Shown piece after piece: positions 1 to 7,811 of a stretch of DNA of 64,000 nt. Every line of letters starts with the position of its first letter. Position 1 is the first letter of the stretch. The notes below the pieces were generated by a model that worked only from the letters and a program-made list of their open reading frames with translations, was not told the DNA's origin and made no database searches. The stretch is from Alphaproteobacteria bacterium. Lineage in GTDB: Bacteria > Pseudomonadota > Alphaproteobacteria > Micropepsales > Micropepsaceae. A program made the translations under genes and the position numbers. The stretch spans positions 1 through 64,000 of the forward strand of contig JAGWZW010000008.1 of assembly GCA_018971835.1 (NCBI GenBank), written 5' to 3'.

Positions 1-2
1 AT

Positions 3-227
3 CACGCCAGCCAGCACTGGCCGTTCCCCTCCTCGCTGATGATCGGCTGTTTCGCCGAGGCTGAAGGCCGCGATATCCATCTGCGCGACAATGAACTGGC
101 CGAGGCGCGCTGGCTGACCAGGGCGCAGGTACGCGCCTTCATCGTCGGTGGCGTGATCGACGGGCTCTTTCTGCCGCCGCCCGTCGCCATCGCACATCAC
201 CTGATGAAGGCATGGGTGGAGGAATGA
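3..227 (+). CDS. nudC: NADH pyrophosphatase NudC, C-terminal end (partial)
   Basis: The gene enters from the left edge; only the last 74 codons are present. The visible peptide starts with a HWPFPSSLM segment, which matches the QPWPFPxSLM stretch that follows the Nudix box in NudC-type NADH/NAD-cap pyrophosphatases, and ends with the helix that closes the Nudix fold. The Nudix box and zinc ribbon would lie upstream of the window. NudC cleaves NADH or the NAD cap of RNA to NMN(H) and AMP. Its TGA overlaps the ATG of the next gene (ATGA), so it is translationally coupled to a macro-domain protein, a context that fits NAD/ADP-ribose turnover. Confidence 0.82.
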   Translation, partial: HASQHWPFPSSLMIGCFAEAEGRDIHLRDNELAEARWLTRAQVRAFIVGGVIDGLFLPPPVAIAHHLMKAWVEE

Positions 228-757
228 GCGTCGCAGGCCGCATCGAAGCCATCCGCGCCGACATCACCACGCTCGATGTCAATGCCATCGTCAATGCGGC
301 GAACAGCGGGCTCATTCCCGGCGGCGGGGTGGATGGCGCCATCCGGCGTGCTGCGGGGCCGAAGCTGACCGAAGAAACATCGCAGATCGGCCGCTGCCCC
401 ACCGGCGGCGCCGTGATCACCAAGGGCTACAATCTGCCCGCGCGCTTCGTCATCCACACCGCTGCGCCGGTCTGGGCCACCGGCTATGATGAGGCGAAGC
501 AGGACCGCCTGCTCGCCTCCTGCTACGCCAGCGCACTCAAACTGGCCGACGAACGCGGCCTCAAAACCATTGCCTTCCCCGCCATCGGCACCGGCATCTA
601 TGGCTGGCCGGCGGAGCGCGCGGCACACCTCGCCTTCGGCGCCGTGACGCGCCACCTGACGACCGGCGGCAAGCAGGACAAGGTGATCTTCTGCTGCTTC
701 AGCGAGGCCGACCGCGCCCGCTATCAGGCGTTGATCGAGGGGAGCGAGACGCCATGA
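224..757 (+). CDS. Macro-domain protein, O-acetyl-ADP-ribose deacetylase type
   Basis: 177-residue single macro domain. The ADP-ribose loop motifs are clear: NAANSG at residues 24-29 followed by GGGVDGAI (about 33-40), and a phosphate-binding FPAIGTGIYGWP segment near residue 130. This is the YmdB/MacroD-like arrangement, which hydrolyses O-acetyl-ADP-ribose or removes ADP-ribose from proteins (family knowledge). The ORF track begins at 212, but the ATG at 224 overlaps the stop of nudC as ATGA and is the better start. The next gene starts inside this one's stop, again as ATGA, so the three genes look like one operon. Confidence 0.9.
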   Translation: MSVAGRIEAIRADITTLDVNAIVNAANSGLIPGGGVDGAIRRAAGPKLTEETSQIGRCPTGGAVITKGYNLPARFVIHTAAPVWATGYDEAKQDRLLASCYASALKLADERGLKTIAFPAIGTGIYGWPAERAAHLAFGAVTRHLTTGGKQDKVIFCCFSEADRARYQALIEGSETP

Positions 758-1920
758 GCGACGAGGCCACCAAATCTCCGCCCGGCCAGCTTGGCACGCT
801 GCTGCGCTTCGCCTGGCAGCAATTCGCCGGCGCCAAGGCAGCGGACAGCAAGATCGCGCCGGCTGCGAAGTTCGCCGCTCTGATGCCGGCGCTGATGATC
901 CTGCCCGAGGCGGCACGGCCGCGGCTTGTCAGCCTGACGCTGACGGCGCGCCACAACGACTGGCGCCCGACCGGCATGACCGTAAAGCGCGGCGAGGCCT
1001 TCAGCGTGTTCGCGGACGGCGCGGTGTGGATCTCCAGGCTGCTCGGCCTGGGCGCGGAGCCGAAGCTGGCGCTGTGGCTGCGCATCGCCGGACGCGGACC
1101 GCTGCGCAAGCTGCCCGACAATGCCGGCAGCTTCGAGGCCTGGACCGACGGCGAACTCGAACTGTGCCTGAAGCCGCCGGGCGAATGGGCCGACGACAAC
1201 GGCGCCTTCGATCCGGCCTATCCGCACAGCGGCGGCGAAGGCGAAATCCGCGCCGTCATCGCGCTGTGGCCTGGCCCGGCGCAAGACGGGCTCGCAGCGC
1301 TCGCACGCAACGCGGACTTCGCGCCGCTGGCGGCGACGGCGGCGAAACGGACCGTACCGCCGCAAGACTGGTCCTATCTCTGGCGGCTGGGCGACGGCGC
1401 GATCTACGAACCCGCCACCGAGGGCGGCAAGCCGGCGATCCACGTGCATACTCACGGCGATGTCGGCATCCTGCAGACCGCGGTGGACCTGCCGCTGGCC
1501 GACGACACCGTGCTGGAATGGCGCTGGCGCGTCGAACGGCTGCCCTCCGACCTGCCCGAGCACATCCAGCCGACGCACGATTATCTTTCTATCGCGGTCG
1601 AGTTCGAGAACGGCCGTGATCTCACCTATTACTGGAGCGCCGGCCTTGCCGAAGGCACGGTGTTCCACTGCCCGCTGCCCTGGTGGTCCGAGCGCGAAAC
1701 CCATTGGGTGCTCCGAAGCGGAACGCAGGAACTGGGCCGCTGGCTGGGCGAACGGCGCAGTGTCAAGGCCGATTACGCCAAGGCCATCGGGGGGCCGCTG
1801 CCCGCGCGCATCGTGCGCGTCTGGCTGATCGCCAACAGCGTGTTCCAGCGCGGCCACGGCATCGCCGACTTCACCGACATCGCCCTGACCGGCGCCGGAA
1901 CGCGCACGACAATCCTTTAA
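754..1920 (+). CDS. DUF3047 domain protein of unknown function
   Basis: 388 residues, no signal peptide visible. The C-terminal half (about 205-388) matches DUF3047: a WRLGDGAIYEP start, a YLSIAVEFENG strand, LTYYWS, a REtHWVLRSG segment and a vWLIANSVFQRG segment. The N-terminal half contains a stretch (WRPTGMTVKRGEAFSVFADG, about 70-90) that resembles a galactose-binding-like beta-sandwich start; this is only a resemblance. DUF3047 proteins are often exported, whereas this one starts with MSDEATK and appears cytoplasmic. Start overlaps the macro-domain stop (ATGA). Function not known; operon context suggests a link to NAD/ADP-ribose chemistry but this is inference. Confidence 0.8.
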   Translation: MSDEATKSPPGQLGTLLRFAWQQFAGAKAADSKIAPAAKFAALMPALMILPEAARPRLVSLTLTARHNDWRPTGMTVKRGEAFSVFADGAVWISRLLGLGAEPKLALWLRIAGRGPLRKLPDNAGSFEAWTDGELELCLKPPGEWADDNGAFDPAYPHSGGEGEIRAVIALWPGPAQDGLAALARNADFAPLAATAAKRTVPPQDWSYLWRLGDGAIYEPATEGGKPAIHVHTHGDVGILQTAVDLPLADDTVLEWRWRVERLPSDLPEHIQPTHDYLSIAVEFENGRDLTYYWSAGLAEGTVFHCPLPWWSERETHWVLRSGTQELGRWLGERRSVKADYAKAIGGPLPARIVRVWLIANSVFQRGHGIADFTDIALTGAGTRTTIL

Positions 1921-1965
1921 GACCGCTTATCGTTGCGACTGATTGCGGTATGTCACGAACCCGGC

Positions 1966-2054
1966 GTCATCCGCCGCAAATGCGGCGGACCCAGGTAACA
2001 CCTTCGCTGTCGGCGAAGATTTCAACTGGGTAGCCCGCATTCGCGGGCCATGAC
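1966..2054. repeat. Dispersed palindromic repeat, copy 1
   Basis: 89-nt element bounded by GTCAT and ATGAC, lying between two convergent genes. It holds three perfect small hairpins in a row: TCCGCCGC/GCGGCGGA with an AAAT loop, CTTCGC/GCGAAG, and GCCCGC/GCGGGC with an ATTC loop. A second copy at 62498-62622 has the same order and near-identical outer hairpins. It may also terminate the two converging transcripts. Confidence 0.8.
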
Positions 2055-2086
2055 AGATGAGGCTGATCGAACCGATCCAGAAGCGG

Positions 2087-2956
2087 CTAAATTCCCGGCA
2101 TGTCCTTGCGGAAGGGATGCGCGGGATAGACGCCCAGGATGGTGAGCTTGGTGGTGAAGAACTGCAATTCCTCCAGCGCCAGGCGCACCAGCCGGTCCTC
2201 GGGATGGCCCTCGATATCGGCATAGAACTGGGTGGCGTTGAACGAGCCGCCGAGCTGATAGCTCTCCAACTTGGTCATGTTCACGCTGTTGGTAGCGAAG
2301 CCGCCCATCGCCTTGTAGAGCGCGGCGGGCACGTTGCGCACGCGGAAGATGAAGGTGGTGACGACCGGATCGCCGTTATGCGGCGCGTCGTCCGGCTCCC
2401 GCGCCATGATGAGGAAGCGTGTCATGTTATGGGTGGCGTCCTCAACATCGGCCTTGAGCACGTCCAGCCCGTAGAACTCGCCTGCCAGCGAGGAGGCAAT
2501 GGCGGCGACGGACTTGTCCTGCAACTCGGCGATATGGCGGGCGGAGCCGGCGGTATCGTGCCAGATCTGCGCCTTCAGCTTCAATTCGCGGATGACGTTG
2601 CGGCACTGGCCGAGCGCCGGCCCCTGGCTGAACACGGTCTTGATGTCGGCCAGTCTCGCCCCCTTCACGCCCAGCAGCTGATGGCGGACGCGATGGAAAT
2701 GCTCGCCCACGATATAGAGCCCGGCCTCCGGCAACAGGTGATGGATGTCGGCGATGCGCCCGTGCAGCGAGTTCTCGATGGGGATGATGGCGAGGTCCGT
2801 CTCCCCGTCGCGCACGGCCTGGATGGCGTCCTCGAAGGTGGGCCTGGGAACGGCCTCGGCCTGCGGCAGCGCCTCGCGGGCGGCAAGATTGGCATAGGCT
2901 CCGGGCTCGCCCTGGAAGGCGACACGTCTGGCCTGGGAAATGAGGGATGTGGTCAT
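2087..2956 (-). CDS. pheA: Prephenate dehydratase
   Basis: 289 residues. Converts prephenate to phenylpyruvate in phenylalanine synthesis. The catalytic PDT domain (about 10-185) opens with AFQGEPGAYANLAA and carries the IPIENSLHG and THNMTRFLIM motifs (the Thr-Arg-Phe catalytic signature). The C-terminal ACT domain (about 200-280) has ALYKAMGGFATNSVNMTKLESY, the usual phenylalanine-sensing region, so feedback inhibition is expected. No chorismate mutase domain is fused. The gene follows kdsB by 24 nt on the same strand, so they probably share a transcript; tyrC and a hisC-type aminotransferase lie at 28.5-30.6 kb. Confidence 0.95.
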   Translation of the reverse strand: MTTSLISQARRVAFQGEPGAYANLAAREALPQAEAVPRPTFEDAIQAVRDGETDLAIIPIENSLHGRIADIHHLLPEAGLYIVGEHFHRVRHQLLGVKGARLADIKTVFSQGPALGQCRNVIRELKLKAQIWHDTAGSARHIAELQDKSVAAIASSLAGEFYGLDVLKADVEDATHNMTRFLIMAREPDDAPHNGDPVVTTFIFRVRNVPAALYKAMGGFATNSVNMTKLESYQLGGSFNATQFYADIEGHPEDRLVRLALEELQFFTTKLTILGVYPAHPFRKDMPGI

Positions 2957-2980
2957 GACGAAATCGCGCCCTTGGTCCTG

Positions 2981-3721
2981 TTAATTCTGCTGGCGCCCGA
3001 TAACGGTACGCGCTTTTTCGAGATCGGCCGGAGTATCGACGCTGAGCGGCACGCTGTCCACGCGCGCGACGGCAATGCTCATGCCCGCCTCCAGGGCGCG
3101 CAGCTGCTCGAGCTTCTCGCGCTTCTCCAACGGCGAAGGCTCCAGCGCCACGAAGCGCGACAGCGCGTCCCGCCTGTAGGCATAGATGCCCACGTGGTGG
3201 AACAGCGGCCCATCCCCGTGCGGGATGCGCGCGCGACTGAAATAGAGCGCACGGCCTCGCCGCCCGGTCACGTCCCACACCACCACCGGCTTGACCACGC
3301 TGGGGTTGTCGAAGTCGGCCGGATCGTCGATCTCGGCGGCCAGGGTGGCGATGTCGGCGCCGGTCGGTGCCAGCACCGCGGCCACGGCGCAGACATCGGC
3401 CGGATCGATCGCCGGCAGATCGCCCTGCAGGTTCACCACCACGTCGTGCATGTGCTCCTTGTCCAACGCCTCGACCACGGCATGAACCCGGTCGGTACCT
3501 GAAGGCAGGGCGGGATCGGTCAGCATCGCCCGGCCGCCGGCCGCCTCCACCGCCTCGGCGATCTCCCGTTCGGCAGCGGCCACCACCACCGGACCGATTC
3601 CGGCCGCCTCGGCCTGACGCAGCACCCGTACGATCATCGGCAGGCCCGCGATCTCGGCCAGCGGCTTGCCCGGAAGCCGGGTGGACGCCATTCGTGCCGG
3701 TATGACCACGATAGGGTTCAT
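2981..3721 (-). CDS. kdsB: 3-deoxy-manno-octulosonate cytidylyltransferase
   Basis: 246 residues with start MNPIVVIPARMAST. CMP-Kdo synthetase activates Kdo for lipid A inner-core assembly in the cytoplasm. Diagnostic motifs: ARMASTRLPGKPL at the nucleotide-binding N terminus, SGTDRVHAVVE, and NLQGDLPAIDP for Mg/CTP binding; length is normal for KdsB (about 245-255). The ORF track extends 121 codons further upstream, but that extension is non-homologous and runs into the divergent cytochrome promoter region, so the internal ATG is used. Upstream of pheA in a two-gene unit. Confidence 0.94.
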   Translation of the reverse strand: MNPIVVIPARMASTRLPGKPLAEIAGLPMIVRVLRQAEAAGIGPVVVAAAEREIAEAVEAAGGRAMLTDPALPSGTDRVHAVVEALDKEHMHDVVVNLQGDLPAIDPADVCAVAAVLAPTGADIATLAAEIDDPADFDNPSVVKPVVVWDVTGRRGRALYFSRARIPHGDGPLFHHVGIYAYRRDALSRFVALEPSPLEKREKLEQLRALEAGMSIAVARVDSVPLSVDTPADLEKARTVIGRQQN

Positions 3722-3851
3722 CGGTCTTGCGCCTTTCACGTAGCTTTCCTGACACTTCATGCGACGCTTCGCCGCAATGACGCTCCGCGCCCGGCAGGTA
3801 ATTTCGCCCCTGCTCGAGAGGGGAGCACAGCGTGGGCCTTTGGTTCCCGCG

Positions 3852-3868
3852 CGGAATCCTTTATTCCG
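3852..3868. promoter_or_regulatory. Inverted repeat in the kdsB/cytochrome c divergent region
   Basis: CGGAAT / ATTCCG arms (6 bp, perfect) around a CCTTT spacer, centred about 56 nt upstream of the cytochrome start. It is the clearest symmetric site in the 194-bp divergent promoter region; it could be an operator or a small 5'-UTR hairpin. No factor can be named. Confidence 0.35.
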
Positions 3869-3915
3869 AGACGGTGAACCGGCGAAAGCCCCCATGCAAT
3901 GCGGAGCGTGACCAT

Positions 3916-4500
3916 ATGGATTCCTGGGAGTGGAACAAGATCGCGGGTGCCGTTCTCGGCACATTGATTTTCGTACTGGTGCTCGGGATGTTCGGCGATG
4001 CCGTCTATGCAGTGCACAAGCCGGCCAAGCCCGGCTACATTGTGCCCGGCGTGACCCAGACCGCCGCGGCCCCGGCGGCAGCACCGGCTGCCCCGGTCGA
4101 GGAGCCGCTGCCTGATTTCGCCAAGGTCATCCCGACGGCGGACGTGGCAAACGGTCAGAAGGTCGCGCACTTCTGCGCCCAGTGCCATGACTGGTCGAAG
4201 GGCGGCCCCAACCGTATCGGTCCCAATCTGTGGAACATCCTGGGCAGTGCGCGCGGGGAAGACAGGGGCGGCTTTGCGTTCTCTTCAGCGATGAAGGCCA
4301 AAGGCGGCACCTGGACCTATGCCGAACTGTTCCGCTTCCTCAAGAGTCCGCAGGGCTACATCCCCGGCACCAAGATGACCTTTGCGGGCGTCAGCAGCGC
4401 GCAGGACCGCATCGACCTCATCGCCTATATCCGCACCTGGGCCGACAGCCCCGCGCCACTGCCCGCGCCAGAAGCCGCGGCACCGGCGCCAAAGAAGTGA
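3916..4500 (+). CDS. cycM: Membrane-anchored c-type cytochrome (cytochrome c552/CycM type)
   Basis: 194 residues. An uncleaved N-terminal membrane anchor (about 9-33) is followed by an Ala/Pro-rich linker (about 48-65) and a class I cytochrome c domain with one heme-binding CAQCH motif (87-91) and a GTKMTF segment supplying the axial Met154. This is the layout of CycM/c552, which carries electrons from the bc1 complex to an oxidase at the periplasmic face. Start chosen at the ATG preceded by GGAG at 3903; the track's upstream GTG extension has no homology. A Pro/Ala-rich tail ends the protein. Confidence 0.9.
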   Translation: MDSWEWNKIAGAVLGTLIFVLVLGMFGDAVYAVHKPAKPGYIVPGVTQTAAAPAAAPAAPVEEPLPDFAKVIPTADVANGQKVAHFCAQCHDWSKGGPNRIGPNLWNILGSARGEDRGGFAFSSAMKAKGGTWTYAELFRFLKSPQGYIPGTKMTFAGVSSAQDRIDLIAYIRTWADSPAPLPAPEAAAPAPKK

Positions 4501-4515
4501 CGCCTGCTTCCGCCG

Positions 4516-4541
4516 CCCCGCGCGCCTGATCGCGCGCGGGG
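4516..4541. terminator. Strong GC hairpin after the cytochrome gene
   Basis: A perfect 10-bp stem CCCCGCGCGC / GCGCGCGGGG with a 6-nt loop sits 15 nt after the cytochrome stop. There is no T-run after it, so it may be an attenuator or mRNA-stabilising hairpin rather than a classic terminator; the next gene starts only 21 nt downstream. Confidence 0.45.
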
Positions 4542-4562
4542 GGAGAGGCAAGGCTGGCGCCA

Positions 4563-5513
4563 GTGGGCAATCGATCGACCACACTCCTGCTCGACGTACC
4601 GCCAGGCTGGGCGGGGCGCTGGGCCGAACCGCTCAAGGCGCTGCTGCCCGATGCCGTTGTCCTGGCGAATGGCCAGGACGATTACGCCCCCGAGCGCATC
4701 GACTATGTCGCCACCTTCCGGCCCAAGCCCGGCTTTCTGAAGACGCTGGCGAACGTGAAGGTCGTCTTCTCGCTGGGCGCGGGCGTGGACGGCATCGTTT
4801 CCGATCCCGATTATCCGAAGGCCATCCCGCTGGTGCGCTTTGTCGACCACACGCTGGCGCGCGACCTGGCGCAGTATGTGGTGATGCACGTGCTGATCCA
4901 TCACCGCGCGCAGCGCACCTTCGACGCGGCGCAAAGGCGGCGCGAATGGCGCCAGCATCCGCAATTCGTTCCCGCCGAGGAAAGACGCGTGGGGCTTCTC
5001 GGCCTTGGTGAAATCGGCGCCCTGACGGCGGAGCGGTTGCGCGATCTGGACTTCCCCGTCACCGGCTGGAGCCGCACGCGCAAATCGCTGGCGGGTGTGG
5101 CGAGTCTTGCCGGCATGAGCGAACTGCCGGGATTCCTCTCGGGTTCGGACATCCTCGTCTGTCTCCTCCCGCTGACCGACGAGACGCGCGGCATCCTGAA
5201 CGCAAAGACCTTCGCACAGCTGCCCAAGGGTGCCTTCGTCATCAACGCGGCACGCGGCGGCCACCTGATCGAAGAAGACCTCGTCGCCGCCATCGATTCG
5301 GGTCAGCTCTCCGGCGCCACGCTCGACGTCTTCCAGACCGAGCCGTTGCCGGAAACGAGCCCGCTGTGGACCCATCCCAAGATCACCGTGACGCCACATA
5401 TAGCGGCCATCACCGATCCGATGGCAGCAGCAGCCTCGATCGCCGCCGGCATCGCCGCGCACCGGCGCGGCGACGTGCTGGAAAATGTGGTCGATCTGTC
5501 GCGCGGTTATTGA
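4563..5513 (+). CDS. ghrA: D-2-hydroxyacid dehydrogenase, glyoxylate/hydroxypyruvate reductase A type
   Basis: 316 residues from a GTG start. NAD(P)H-dependent reduction of glyoxylate or hydroxypyruvate is the likely activity. The nucleotide-binding domain shows VGLLGLGEIG (about 140-150); catalytic residues sit in NAARGGHLIEEDLV, DVFQTEPLPETSPLW (Glu) and TPHIAAI (His), all typical of the GhrA branch of the 2-hydroxyacid dehydrogenases. Substrate choice cannot be told from sequence. The 3' end overlaps the convergent NlpC/P60 gene by 7 bp. Confidence 0.88.
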   Translation: MGNRSTTLLLDVPPGWAGRWAEPLKALLPDAVVLANGQDDYAPERIDYVATFRPKPGFLKTLANVKVVFSLGAGVDGIVSDPDYPKAIPLVRFVDHTLARDLAQYVVMHVLIHHRAQRTFDAAQRRREWRQHPQFVPAEERRVGLLGLGEIGALTAERLRDLDFPVTGWSRTRKSLAGVASLAGMSELPGFLSGSDILVCLLPLTDETRGILNAKTFAQLPKGAFVINAARGGHLIEEDLVAAIDSGQLSGATLDVFQTEPLPETSPLWTHPKITVTPHIAAITDPMAAAASIAAGIAAHRRGDVLENVVDLSRGY

Positions 5514-6358
5514 AGGCGTTTGATACCGATAACCGGCCGGCCGGCCGCGGCATTGCGCGCAGCCACCGCGGCGAGCGGCTCGACCGCGACCTGCATATGG
5601 AACGCGCTGGCGTGCAGAAGATTGGCGCCATCGATCATGATGCCGACATGGTCGGCCCAGAACACCAGATCGCCGCGCTGCAATCCCGAATAATCCGCCG
5701 TCAGCGGCAGCGCGCGGCCGAGCGCCTTCTGCTGCAGGTCGGCATCGCGCGGCGCGCGCACGCCGCCGGCTTCGAGCGCGGTCTGCACCAGCCCGGAGCA
5801 ATCGAGCCCCGCCGCCGTCTTGCCGCCCCAGACATAGGGCACGCCGAGGAAGCGTTCGGCGACCGCCACCCAGTCCGCCGCGTGTTCGTCGAGCGGCGCA
5901 AGATGCCTGGCGAAGACATAACTGTCCGGCGCCACCGAAGCGAAATCGCCTTTCGTTTCTATCACCTTCACCTTGGCGTTCATCGGCAGCATGTCGAGAT
6001 AGGCGCGGCGGATATCGGGCGCCGGCAGCAGCGGTGTCATCAGCGCGGTGACGCGATGATCGGGCCGCGGCGCCCCCTCGCCCACCGCCACGTCGCGCAG
6101 ATAGCCGACATAACCGTCCTGCGCGGACTGTCCCCAGGCCCAGCCATTGGCGATCTCATAAACCGTGAAGCCCTCGCCGAAGAGCATCTCGTTATCCATG
6201 CAGGCATTGTGATCAGGCTTCACGCGCAGGCCAGCGCGGCCGCGCAGGATCTGGTAGGGCCTGGCTTCGGCATAGCGCGCGGCCTCGATTTTCCCGCGCA
6301 GCGACGCAGCGGCAAGATCGGGCCGAGCCGGCGTCAGGCGCGGATCGAAAGCCGCCAT
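5507..6358 (-). CDS. NlpC/P60 family cysteine peptidase with N-terminal SH3-like region
   Basis: 283 residues. C-terminal NlpC/P60 domain (about 165-283) with the catalytic triad visible: GLDCSGL (Cys187), WADHVGIM (His237) and LLHASAFH (His249 as third polar residue). The N-terminal 150 residues contain two stretches that look like bacterial SH3 repeats (GEGFTVYEIANGWAWGQ...DGYVGYL and DFASVAPDSYVFARHL). Such enzymes usually cut peptide stems of murein, L-Ala-D-Glu-mesoDAP tripeptides in the YkfC-like branch. No signal peptide is apparent, which favours a cytoplasmic peptide-recycling role together with the aminopeptidase encoded 2 nt upstream. Confidence 0.88.
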   Translation of the reverse strand: MAAFDPRLTPARPDLAAASLRGKIEAARYAEARPYQILRGRAGLRVKPDHNACMDNEMLFGEGFTVYEIANGWAWGQSAQDGYVGYLRDVAVGEGAPRPDHRVTALMTPLLPAPDIRRAYLDMLPMNAKVKVIETKGDFASVAPDSYVFARHLAPLDEHAADWVAVAERFLGVPYVWGGKTAAGLDCSGLVQTALEAGGVRAPRDADLQQKALGRALPLTADYSGLQRGDLVFWADHVGIMIDGANLLHASAFHMQVAVEPLAAVAARNAAAGRPVIGIKRLQ

Positions 6359-6360
6359 CG

Positions 6361-7740
6361 TTATTTGCGCCCGTAGCGCGCGGCCAGCAGCGCATAGATC
6401 GCGCGCGCGGCATTGGCTTCGCCGCCCGTCCTGCGGCCGGGGCGCGGCCGGTCGATCCAGGCCGGAATATCGAAATGCGCCCAGCGTTTGGTTTCGGTCA
6501 CGAAGCGATTGAGGAACAAGGCCGCCGTGATCGCGCCGGCCAGATTGTAGCTCGGGGAATTGTTGAGATCGGCGATGGGGCTCGAAAGCGCGTCCTCATA
6601 GCCGCGCCACAGGGGCAGCCGCCACAACGGGTCGTGCACCTCCGTTCCGTGGCGCATCAGGTCGGCGGCCAGCGCCTCGTCGTCCGTGAAGAAGGGCGGT
6701 ACTTCCATGCCGGTGGCGCTCCGCGCAGCGCCAGTGAGTGTCGCCACGTCGATGAGCAGCGCCGGCCTCTCCTCGTCCGCCAGCGCCAGCGCATCGGCGA
6801 GCACCAGGCGCCCCTCCGCATCGGTGTTGCCGATTTCGACGGTGAGGCCCTTGCGGCTTTGCAGAACATCGCCCGGCCGGTAGGCGCTGCCGGATACCGA
6901 ATTTTCCACCGCTGGAATCAGCACGCGCAACCTGAGATCGAGATTCGCCGCCATGACCATATGCGCGACGGCGAGCACGACTGCGGCGCCGCCCATATCC
7001 TTCTTCATCGTCAGCATGGCGGAGGACGGTTTGAGGTCGAGCCCGCCCGAATCGAAACACACGCCCTTGCCCACCAGCGTCACCTTGGGCGCGGCAGCGC
7101 GGCCCCACACCATGTCGATCAGCCGCGGCGGCCGCGGCGACGCCTTGCCCACGGCATGGACGAGCGGAAATTTCGCTTTCAGCGCCGCGCCCTGGGTGAT
7201 CGAAACGCGCGCGCCGTGGCGCTTGGCGAGCCGGCGCGCGGCAGCGGCCAGTTCCTCAGGGCCCATATCGTTGGAGGGCGTATTGACGAGATCACGGCCG
7301 AGGAACACCCCCTCGGCGAGGCGCGTGACCGCGGCGGCGTCCACACCTTCGGGCAGGACGAGCTTGGGCCGCTCCTTCTTCGCACCCCTGCGGTAGCGCG
7401 TGAAATCGTAGGTGCCGAGCAGCCAGCCGAGCGCCGCGTGCGTGCCGCCAGCTTCCTCCGCCACTTCGCCAAGCGCGTAGAGCCCCGCGGGCAGCTTCTC
7501 GGAAAAGGCGGCCAGCGCCAGCGGATCCTCCGCCTTGCCGAGGCCCAGGACCGCAAAGGCGAGCGCGCCCCTGGCATCGGGCACCAGCACCATCTCACCC
7601 GCTCTGGCCGCAAAGCTCGCATTGGTCAGCCATTGGGCATCGCGCTTGGGCCTGCGGCCGAGGAACCGCTTGAGATCGGCCGCTTTGACGGCGTGGACCG
7701 GAATCGCGCCCTTTGCGCGTTTCGCAAGGCAGGGATGCAT
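6361..7740 (-). CDS. M17 leucyl aminopeptidase family protein
   Basis: 459 residues. Di-metal exopeptidase removing N-terminal residues from peptides. The catalytic domain shows the M17 signatures KGVCFDSGGLDLKP (Lys225, Asp230), MKKDMGG (Asp248) and NTDAEGRLVLADAL (305-318). The N-terminal 150 residues are divergent from E. coli PepA, as is common in the alphaproteobacterial leucyl-aminopeptidase-family branch. It ends 2 nt before the NlpC/P60 start, so both are co-transcribed, a pairing that fits stepwise degradation of murein-derived peptides (inference). Confidence 0.93.
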   Translation of the reverse strand: MHPCLAKRAKGAIPVHAVKAADLKRFLGRRPKRDAQWLTNASFAARAGEMVLVPDARGALAFAVLGLGKAEDPLALAAFSEKLPAGLYALGEVAEEAGGTHAALGWLLGTYDFTRYRRGAKKERPKLVLPEGVDAAAVTRLAEGVFLGRDLVNTPSNDMGPEELAAAARRLAKRHGARVSITQGAALKAKFPLVHAVGKASPRPPRLIDMVWGRAAAPKVTLVGKGVCFDSGGLDLKPSSAMLTMKKDMGGAAVVLAVAHMVMAANLDLRLRVLIPAVENSVSGSAYRPGDVLQSRKGLTVEIGNTDAEGRLVLADALALADEERPALLIDVATLTGAARSATGMEVPPFFTDDEALAADLMRHGTEVHDPLWRLPLWRGYEDALSSPIADLNNSPSYNLAGAITAALFLNRFVTETKRWAHFDIPAWIDRPRPGRRTGGEANAARAIYALLAARYGRK

Positions 7741-7811
7741 GAGCGAACCTTTGACCTGTGCCGAGTCGCGACTCTAAGAATGCCGGTACGGCTTCGCAAC
7801 GGGAGGCGCTC

